A stretch of DNA of 64,000 bases from Antedon mediterranea (taxonomy: Eukaryota; Echinodermata; Crinoidea; Comatulida; Antedonidae): contig NC_092671.1 of assembly GCF_964355755.1 (NCBI RefSeq), forward strand, positions 6,461,001 through 6,525,000, in the 5' to 3' direction. Below are positions 39,501 through 50,600 of this stretch, one piece after another (positions within the stretch are counted from its first letter, which is position 1; every line of letters begins with the position of its first letter). The notes below the pieces were generated by a model that was not told the DNA's origin, did no database searches, and saw only the letters and a list, made by a program, of their open reading frames with translations. The translations under genes were made by a program, and so were the position numbers.

Positions 39501-41583
39501 GCACTCTGGTCGAATTTGGCTGACGTGGTTTGTACGTCAGTATCTGAAATCGAAGAATATCTTTTCCTTTCTTTATAACAGTTTCGGTGTATTCCTTCTT
39601 GTAATTTCTATATTCCGGAGATGTCTGGTGTTAGTTCGTGTGTACGATTCTGAAAATCTAAATCTGAAGAACAGATACGTCGGATACGTAATTCTTGACT
39701 GTACCGTATGTTTTTAGTACAGTGTCGGGGATGAAAACTGCTAGGGAGCAGGTACATATTTGTAACCGTAGGTTTACGGAATAGTTCGGTTTGACTGTAC
39801 CATTTTCTATGATCACTATAGTGTCCAAAAAGTCAACGCTACTAGTGGATTTAGTACCTGTAAATTTGATAGTTGGGTGCGCTAAATTAATATTTAGAAG
39901 AGTACAGATTATCTTCACCGTGGGTACAAATCATGAAGATATCGCCAATGTATATAAACCAAAAGTAGCTTTGCGGGACAGAAAATTGGCCTCAAAGTGT
40001 CCCATAAATAAATTTGCAAAAGATGGCGCCATTTGTGTGTCAATCACTGTGCCATGAATTTGAAGGTATAAATGAAATTCAACGTTTTCAAAATATCTTT
40101 AAAGTATAATTATTCCGTATAATAGGTGTGGATTCTTTATCATTGTGAAGTGCTGTTTCTGGCTAATATTCCTATGCTAATCATCTAAAGTAAGGGGTCA
40201 TTTGTCTAAAGAGGTCAAGTTGTCATGGTAATATGCATGTTCGGCTGTACCTACAATCATGTGAATGTGGGTTAGTCATATACAGTCCTTGCTGACAAAG
40301 TGCGAGGCAGCGAGGCAAGCTATGAGGGTACTTCCGGTTTGGAAACATTCCTAGTGGTTAATTGCTTTATATTTTAAATATGGAAGCACAGTAAACTCCT
40401 GTAATTCGAAACTTCAAATAAAAACAGTGAATATACTGCTGACTGTCGGAAACGCATACGCCTAAATGTCAACTCTCTTGTTTTGGCAGTGAGAATTCCT
40501 TATTGTTGTACTGTAATTCAATTTTGTGTAATAAACTCATCATGTTGTTTATTTTCATGATTGCTTTGTATTTCATTCAAGTCACTTTCCCAACAGTGCC
40601 CTAAAAAAGATTCATTTCATCCGTATGCGAAAAGGTAAACATATGCTATTCTAAATGATATAACTGCTATACACTATTCTAAATTATTCAATATCTTTAA
40701 TAGCGATATACTGTACTTGTTAATTGTTATAAAATGTCAACAAAGGTATATGCATCAATTATGCCTCTCTATATGCATTAAGACTGGAAATGAATTAACA
40801 AAACATCATTCTCAACTGTAGACTATACTGATGTACAGCTAGTACTACAAAAAATAATAGTAACCCGATTAAATAGTATAGATGTCCTAATTAACAGGTA
40901 AAATTATAATAAATTAGCATGTACTCACACACTGTGATTCTCAAAAAGAATTGAAACTTGCAATCAAAACGAGTATAACAACTTGTTGACCTTTCTCAGT
41001 GAATGCTACTGTAGTACTAATCCCTGTACAGTACTGTATAGAGTATACAACGTACAAAGCAAGCCAATGCATTGGAATGTCCAAACCTAAACAAAGTGCC
41101 TTAATGAGAATACAGTGTGGTACCGATACTAGAAGTAACCAGAGTAACAATTCAAGATTTTTTTTCAACGCGAAAGCTATCTACGGCTGACAGTTTTGGA
41201 ATTGTGTAAACCCGACTAATTAATAGGTCAATGCTGCTCGACCCAAAATAAGTCTGGGAATAATGTATTGACATTCTTTGAGGTTAAATAAAAACTCTTG
41301 TTTTATTTAATGCCCTGGAATATGTACATAATACTGTAGCTTAGCATATGATTCATAGTGGCCAAATCTGGCATAATTATGCCGTCTGGCATAATTTTGA
41401 CCCATCTGGCATCTGGCATTTATGCTAGGCATAATTTTAGGAAATCTGGCATAATCTGGCATAATTTGAAAAACGCAAACATACAACATATTCACCACGA
41501 TTTAGCATATTATCTGGCATAATTGCGAAAAAATCTGGCATAATTTGTACACAATCTAGCATAATTTGGCTGAAAACCCGAAG

Positions 41584-41625
<42 letters not shown>

Positions 41626-44600
41626 GCTTCCCACCTTTGTGGTACATAAAACATACACATAAACCGCCCTCTTATTCACTGTTTTGGTGCACTTTTAGCC
41701 TTAATTGTGTCTGGCATAATCTGGCATAATTTTGTGCTGCCACCTAGCATAATTTCATTTCGCTCGCTGGCCACACTGATATGATTATATTTTTGCTCTG
41801 TAGGCCTATACAGTAGGCCAGACTATATGAACACAAAACTGTTACTACTGATTGTTAAACAAAAAGAATTGATATAGTAACAAATCATTATATCTGAAGA
41901 AAAAACAATTATTAAAAAGTCGAGCGGCGTTTTTTTGTAAGAAATATTTCTTGTTATTATATTAATGTTACAGGTAAAAAATCAAACTCTGTGGAACATG
42001 TTATGTTGCATATTCAAGATCTGACTCTTTATTGACCAAACAACTTTATACATTAACAATCTAATCACTACAATTAATGTTATACTACATAGTACTTACG
42101 ATTAGTATATCATTCTTTTAACTATACTGAAATTCCTATCTGCTTCTTGGCATAGCAACAGGATAGTTCTAATGTATAAGCAGAGCCTAGTAATTAATAG
42201 CCAAAAGTTCAAGGTTGGTAAATAGTAACTAGTGTGGTAAGCACACAGTCCATATGCAGTTATACATTAATGTTCACCGTGTTATACTACAATTCACTGT
42301 ATTTTCTTCATAATATACTCACATGCATTATGAATTAATTATTATTTTATTTTATTTTAATTATAAAGGATGACACTTCGTTTAAAATTTAGTTTCTTCA
42401 GTTACCATATTTTTTTTAATCTGCTTTTTTTGACATTTTGAAAAAAAATTCTTTAAAATTAGGAACATTTGATTAGCGTTAAGATTAAGCGCCAAATGGG
42501 TTAAAATATGCACAAAAAAAAGGCACAATTGTCTACAAGATTTGGTCATTGTTCTTAAAATCTCATGGTTGTCCTAATTTAATAATCTATTTTAATGTGA
42601 GTTCATCACATACAAAGTATAACAAAATGTATAAGAAGGCTATTAATAACATATAGTATATGGGCTATTAATACGTCTATCAATCAAGTTCTAGTAATTA
42701 ATAATTAATATTAATAAAAGTTTCATTTAACAAAGTGGAAACATGTTAAGTTGTATATTCAAGATCACAATTCAATGGAGTTCACCAATTTGTCCCAGAA
42801 ACTAAACGTCCAGTGAAGAGATTGACCAGATGTTTTTCATGACTATAAAGAAAACAGCTTATCTGACCTTAGACATCGTGAAACCATTGGAGATTTTTCA
42901 CATTTAAAGTACAGATTTGACAACCATTATTCATCATTGTATTACCTTGAGACATCGTTAATCAACGCTCCCAAAAAGGTACCAGGATCAATTAGAACCA
43001 ATAGTTAAGCTCAAAGATGATGTAATGACATATGATAATGAACAGAAGATGTAGAATTTGTTTCACTTTAATGTGTGTACTGTTTATAGGGGTTTGTTAA
43101 ACATTGAAACACCATAGACATTCTTAACTATACAAAAAGGTGAATAGTGTGTACAATTCTTAATAAGGTACAGCATACTATATAACAGTCTTGTTATTAA
43201 TTTGATAAATGAGGAATGTAAACAACATTGATAATTATCTTATATTTTGCAGGTATACTTGATTCAAATTTTACTCTCAAACAAGCTGAGCTGTATCCTG
43301 CGTGGTTTCAAGAGAAGGTGGCTAATATTACAGACTGGGAAAACCTTCGTAGAAATGAGGATGGTGATAAGGAAGAATGGTTCAATATGACAGAGTTCAT
43401 TCGAAATACAAGCTTCCAGATTGATGATTTATTACTCTATGTAAGTGTTTCGGTATCTTCAACCTACACATTATTTGTCTCTACTATTTTATGTTATTGT
43501 TACATGTTCATTTTTAGTCGCGTGGAAGCGACTCTATAGTTCACTATGTCGGTCGGTCGGTCGGTCTGTCTGTCTGTCGGTCTGTCTGTCTGTCTGTCGG
43601 TCCGGTATCACTATGCGTTTTATCGCTTTCTGACCTTATCTTGATATCAGTTTAATCTAGCTAGGTCAATTTTTCACAGTATATTCCTTATGGCCAGGAA
43701 TCAATGTGGTTATGTTTTCACGGTGCGCAATAAAAAAATACGCGGTCTACGCACGATTTAACGAAATCACGTTTGTAATCATATCTTCACAACCATGAAT
43801 CACAATTAAATAAAATTTGGTACTCATAAATTTCAGGGCATAAATCATCATATGGCAATACAATTACGTGCGTAGCGCATGTAACGCATGCGTACGCGCG
43901 CTTAACATTTTCAAAATTTATTTTCGATGAAATAAGAGTACATTTCAGGCAATTTTAAGCGTTTACAAAATGACTTACTTTTCAACTCGAAATTACGTTA
44001 TACGAGCACGTCGAAAGTGACAGGCTACGCACGTGTAAATTAAAAAAAAATAAATGTTTTTAAACATTTCAACATTTTTAAACATGTTCAGTAATTTCGG
44101 TCAGTATAGTTCACTATGTCGGTCGGTCGGTCTCTCTGTCTGTCTGTCGGTCTGTCGGTCTGTCTGTCGGTCTGTCGGTATGCCTGTCGCTCCGGTATCA
44201 CTATGCATTGTAGCACGCGACTTAATGGCTGTTGGCCTTGTTTAAACGTATTGTACTATTACAAACCCGTTTCAAAACTCGTTGCAAACGAATAAAAACG
44301 AGTTTCAAGATTCGCTGCCTACACATTGTATTAGAAACGCCTTTCAAGATTCGCTGCCTACACATTGTATTAGAAACGCGATTCAAGATTCGCTGCCTAC
44401 ATATTGTAGTAGAAACGCGTTTCAAGATTCTGAAAGATACAATTACCGTATTCAAATCATTTGAAATAAGAAACTTTTTCTGATTTATTCTTAAATATTT
44501 AAGTTTGGAACTAAAGAGTAAAGTACTAGAATGTTACCGTAGGTTTCATTAAATTCTCTATCCGAATATCGCCAAACTTGACCACAATGATCTATTTTCC

Positions 44601-47600
44601 AAAATCTCCACAGAGTTAGATTTTGATTTGGGATAATTGTATTTTTTTCTGTATTTTATTCAACAGCAGTAGCAAAAACATTGAAACATCAGGAATCATT
44701 TAGTTACGTCACGATTCACCATCATAATAACATTCATTGTCATCACCACCATTGATTTACTTATTCAATTCCTCTTGGTCGTTTAAATCCTCCTGATTGA
44801 TTGTAAATCGATCATTTTACTAGATTGAATATCATCATTGCTGGAGAATTCCACAGCCTTGGAAAATAGTACCGCCCCCTAATACATGCGACAACGTTCC
44901 AAAACTCATGATTTCTTTCCATTTTACAACCTGGTCATTATCATATTTCAACTTTAATATTATCAATGATGATAATACCAAACGATCAATAAAAATAACA
45001 GAAAATGAGCGCTTTAGCTTTCACACAATTTAATGGTCAGTTTAGCTTATTGCTTTCTTCGCAATAAATGTATTTCTGAGAGAAATAAAAACGATTGAAA
45101 CTATAAGGAAAGCATCATTTGAATAATGGTTTGCTGATGACGTGAAATTACGCACAATTGTATCGAATGTCACATTTAATACATTTTAACATGATCAATT
45201 CAATTTTTGTTCAAATTAAAATGTGTATTTGTTACGCACATAGTTTTGTGTTTTGTTTTTAAAAATTATATTGACCATTTATAGTTATATATTTAGGATC
45301 TTAACTCGTAGTAATATGTTTTGTATTCAATATAATATGAATAAAAATGATGATAGATGAGGGCGTATCAATTTGATTTCTGGTGTGCGTGAGGGACTAT
45401 AGTTCTTTTCCGTTGTACTACGCCGAGAATGTTAAAAAGAGTCGCTATCAAATTGGTAATACCATGAAAGCCCTAGTGGTCTAATAGTTAGGACATCTGA
45501 CTATCAAGCAGAAGGTCCGGGTTCGAATCTCGGTTGGAGACTTTTTCTCATTCTCACAGGTTTCCTCATCTTATCGTTTTAAATTAATTAATTATATTTC
45601 AGTATATCACCGGGCGGTTTAGAATTAATGTTCTATGCTAATGCAATAGAGTTGGATCTATAGGCTATGTATTTATTAATTAAATCTACTGTTTTTTAGC
45701 CATCTTTACCTTCGTTACTCATCCTATGATTATCTGAAGAGTGTTAAATTAATATACATTTCAATTTCTAAACATCAATTTATGTAGTAATATATAATAA
45801 ACATGTATGATTGCTTAACGTGTTAACTCATTAAAATGCCTATTATTATTAATATCATTCGTATGCACTTTTAGATTAATGCACGTTTCGTATTTTGTAT
45901 ACTGTAATTTGAAATGTGAAATGTTGGGAATGTATGGTACATGTCAGTTTTTGGGTGGGAAGATTAATATATACAAAGTATATCCTGCTGTAGTTGAGCT
46001 GTAGCTTGCCTTCCAATTCCAAGGTCCGGTGTTCGATTCTGCCAATAACTTATGGCACTTTCTACTCCACTCCTTTAGCCTAAAATGAGACTTTTATAAC
46101 AGGGAGTTTCTACTTATAAGCTGTGCTTCAGAGATTCCCCCTTTCCATTCTTTTGTCTTTGTAATGATTATTTATGTATGTTTATGCTTTTTTGTTGTGA
46201 ATGGAAATAAAGAAAGAAACAAACAATTAACAAACAAACGATTAATTTTATAAACTATAGTTTATCCATCTTGTTTGGCGAGTTATTCGGATGCATATGA
46301 AATGAAGTAGGGATAAAAAACGAAAATATGCAGTGACACTTATAATGGTAGAAATAGAAAGTTGAAATTCGATTGCTATTATTAGGATAATATCATTCTG
46401 TATTACATATTTCACAGAAATGTGTTTAGTATAATGGTGGTGGTGACACTGAGAAATAACAATCTTTGAAACTGGTCGATGTTAAACTGACATTGTATGA
46501 TTTCAATATCAAAACGATATTCATACTTCAACTGAATATGCAAATTAGTAATGGAGACTCCTCGTCACGTGTGATTGCTTCTTTCTAATGATCCGAAACT
46601 AGAATTCTGAATTCATCTGCAATGAACCGCTACCTGATTGTTATCAAACAGTACTTGGTGATGTTTTTCACAGTTTTCAATCCAAAATATTATGAAGATG
46701 CAATCAATTCTCACTTCTAATGATACTTTAGTTCATCTCAAGTTACTGTCTTTGGCTCGTTGCAATCATTTCTTATCTTCTTAATGTAGCAGTTTTCGTT
46801 AAATTGATTAGATATATTTATTTATATATTTTATTTACAATTGTTTATTTTGTTTTATATTTTAACGTATGCTTAATAAGTAAATGTTTGTGTGCACCAT
46901 AAAGATCAATCATGAACACAAGCGCAGCCTGTTTTCAACCTGTTTTTAGTCGACAGCTCACTACGTCGGTCGGTTGGTCGGTCGGTTGGCCGGTAAACAC
47001 TAACTTGAGCACGCGACTGTAGCAATGTACATGGCCTTGTTTTCTTGTTCACTAGACTAGATTAAAATTTTCTGGATATTGACAGTTTTAAGAAAGTGAC
47101 AGTTGAAAGTTGTGCATGGAGAAGAAACACGTTACGTAAGGTTGTGTGATTCCTTGAACTAGACAGACGTGTTGGCTGAACATAAGAATTAAAATGCCTC
47201 CACGTGAGATATCTGCATTACTTATCAATCTCAGTTTTGCAATTTTCCCTTCGAGTTTGGTAACATTTGTGGGCTGTTGATGTGTAAATCAGATAGTATC
47301 ATCAATCAAATCATGTATTATTTGAATTTCTTTTGCCCGAGTATATGTTTTAAATGAATAACGTCAGATAATCTAAAAGCATTGAATAATTGAGTGCATG
47401 CAAAGTCAATAGCATTTGCTGTGTGCCATATTAGAAGCCTCCGCTCATCTCTCACCCAGTTATAACTTGTCAAAAACTGTTAAAGACTGATTTTCTTTTG
47501 TGTACCGCTCTGGGCAAGTTAAGAACCGTTACAATCCTAACATCTCTAGGTGTAATTATATTTTAAAATGGAATCAGAATTTAGAATTATTTTGGAAAAT

Positions 47601-50600
47601 CTGATTGCACTCTCAATCAACCTCAGGCACATATTACTGTTTGCGTCGTAGTTATGTAAAATTGCAATACGCGGATAAAGTAATTATGACACACACGACC
47701 AGAAACTTATTAAGCCGCAAATAAGTTCCAAAGTGTGTAATCAGCATGACTTTTTAAATAAATGACAATGTTTCAGTATAAGGTCATTTTAAACAAATCA
47801 ACAAATGTTTTTAATAATGTTCTATGATGGTCGATCTCTCTTTTTGTCACTAAATTGAAATTATTTGGCTTTGTTTAAGAATGTTTCACGGTTGATTTCA
47901 AGCTAGATAGTTTAAATTAATTTGACTGTGAGTTGTTTTTGCTTTCACACATAGGCTAGTTCTACTCAACTTACTTGTTTTGTGGACTGCCTGTATGCAC
48001 TCCCTAAGACGATCGAGAACTCATCTGTTTATTAAAAAGAAGTGTGTAATTTGGAATTATAGGAAATACTTAAAGATAATACTCCTGCAGTTATTAGATC
48101 ATTGCAAGTTCAGCGGTGTTGAAACAAGGCCAACAGCCATAAGTCGCGTGCTCTCAGAAAAAAATGAACTTTCAAAAAGTAATGTACTTTAAAACTTTTC
48201 TGTACATCAAAACAGTTCAAAAAGTACAAAAAATCGATAAAACGCATAGTGATACCGGACCGACAGACAGACCGACAGACCGACCGACCGACATAGTGAA
48301 CTATAGAGTCGCGTCCACGTGACTAAAATCATATCTCACGTTTGTGGATATGAATAAATCAATGTTTCAGAAGTCGATATAATAATAAGAATATCTAAAT
48401 GTCAAGCAGAATATTCAAAATTATACGTTTGTCACATAAACAATTTCTTCTAAATTCTTAAAATGTCTTTTAATGTGGAAAACATTCTCCCTTTTTGATA
48501 CATGATTATTTTCTTCATTTTAATATATGATTAACAAGCAATTAAGTACATGATTGAGTCGTTAAGTGTTATGCAATGATCAATTACTTTCTTATTCTCT
48601 ATTTTAGTGTGAATTTCACGGAGAAAAATGTGGAAGAGAAGATTTTGATCATGTGTTCACCCATCTGGGGAATTGCTATACTTTTAATAAATACAGAAAC
48701 GATTCGGCATTAAAGTATTCCAAGAGAGCAGGCGCGGGTAAGCAATTTCTGTTAATTCCTAGAATATTATAAAGCTCTGTCTACATTTTCAAACTAGTTT
48801 GACAAAAAGGTGTGATGTGCCTAAATATGGTAGTGGTATACCCAAATATGGTAGTGATATGACATCATCATGTCTATGTAAGGATGTGGACGACAACACA
48901 AAAGGAAAAACACGCCTTTTCTCACTTTTACCACGGTCCGGTGGTGTATTTGGTTTTAATTTGTTTTTAGCATAACAATAGAGATCAGTATGGTCCTGAA
49001 AACCACATAATAAATACAATGAGAAACAAAAGTAAATAATATTCTAAAATACAAGCCAATTCTTAGTAACGACCTCAACTAACAGGCGACTCTAATAAAA
49101 AGGATTCTCTCTGAGGACTGCGACTATTACGTCAAACGGCACGTCTACCTAAACAGCCTCTGTATACTTTGTTAGAGTATACAAATACCTAATTAATTAC
49201 CTACACAATTGCATCATAAGTGCCTGAATATTACTATTATATTACTAGAATAAATGCATGTTGGAATTTACTCACACTATTTGAATACTAAACTTAGTCT
49301 ATTCATTGAATCAAGGAGTTATAATCTTAGGTTTGTGTAAAATATATACACAATAACAAATCCATGGGCGCAGCCATTTTGTATGACAAATAGAGGGCGC
49401 ACTACATGACGATCTATCACGAGCATGGTAGCCTCGTGTATACAAATTAATCAAGTGTGAACTGTAGGATGAACTATTTTATACAAACTGTTAACTAGAA
49501 ACTATCTTCTATAAACTAAACATTACTAAATCTATCTAAACATATTTTGTTAATACAAAGAAGGTTTATCACAAAAGTATATATTATAACATTATATGGC
49601 ATAAAATCCTAGTTCAAAGATTGTAACACAATACTATTCAATAGGCTTCCTAACTGCACATTCCATGAGTCAAGGTTAACCCAAAACAAATGTCTAGGCC
49701 TATGAATGCAATCATCTTAAAATACAACATTAATGTTTCTTAAACATAACAGAATCTTATAAATGTATAACAAAGTAATATATGTATAAAGTAGAGTAAT
49801 TACCTTTTAATCAGATCTTTAATTAAGTAAGAGACAAAACTATCTGCTTCCTTGACCGGTTCATGAATACAAAAGAAAGAAAATCATTTGAAAAAGACTG
49901 TTACAATTATAGGGGGCAGTAACACCTATAGGGGGCAGTATTTAATTATCACATGATTAGATTAATCCCCACACTCCCCTGTTTAAGCTGAGTTTGTCCT
50001 CAAACTTAATATTATTCACAACAAGAAGAATCTTTTCAGCATTTTCAGAGTCAATGCCAGCATCATCAGGCCAGTCAGGGTAAACGTCCCCAGTACCATC
50101 GTCTTCAACAAAGGACTCTACACATTCCCCTTCGGCTCCCACAAAGTGTCTCATCTTCTTCTCTGGGAGAACATATACTGTGTTTCCATTACCATGGGCA
50201 GCACGCCTAGTTGCTTCTAGTTCGGCTCTTAGCTCATCAACCGTCCTCTGCACATCTCGCAACGATGCCTTGCTTGCCATCACTGATCTCTAATGTTAAA
50301 GCCAAATACGATCCACGATCCCACTTCTGACACCAAATTGTAAGGATGTGGACGACAACACAAAAGGAAAAACACGCCTTTTCTCACTTTTACCACGGTC
50401 CGGTGGTGTATTTGGTTTTAATTTGTTTTTAGCATAACAATAGAGATCAGTATGGTCCTGAAAACCACATAATAAATACAATGAGAAACAAAAGTAAATA
50501 ATATTCTAAAATACAAGCCAATTCTTAGTAACGACCTCAACTAACAGGCGACTCTAATAAAAAGGATTCTCTCTGAGGACTGCGACTATTACGTCAAACG

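Larger units (their letters stand above)
24512..43252 (+). other. DEG/ENaC intron 1 (18.7 kb)
   Basis: Bordered by GTAAGT and TTTTGCAG. Apart from the elements listed individually, I see nothing supportable in 24.6-26.1, 26.3-27.6, 28.5-29.8, 30.3-33.0, 33.6-35.1, 35.6-37.1, 37.2-38.1, 40.1-41.3 and 41.8-43.2 kb. ASIC genes can use alternative first exons, and a long first intron would allow that here, but I could not identify one. Confidence 0.6.
43441..48607 (+). other. DEG/ENaC intron 2 (5.2 kb)
   Basis: Holds three copies of a GTCGG-repeat element, a 39-bp minisatellite, a tRNA-like sequence and a SINE, listed separately. I see nothing else supportable in 44.5-45.4, 46.25-46.9, 47.1-48.1 and 48.33-48.6 kb. 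Confidence 0.65.

Noticed and set aside
43445-44245. Ser/Val/Cys-rich frames across GTCGG repeats
   Set aside because: They are translations of the microsatellite core of the GTCGG element.
48789-49019. Minus-strand frame beginning MYLLCGFQDH, seen again at 50296-50481
   Set aside because: Both copies lie mostly inside the two LTRs; their repetition reflects the LTRs, not a gene.
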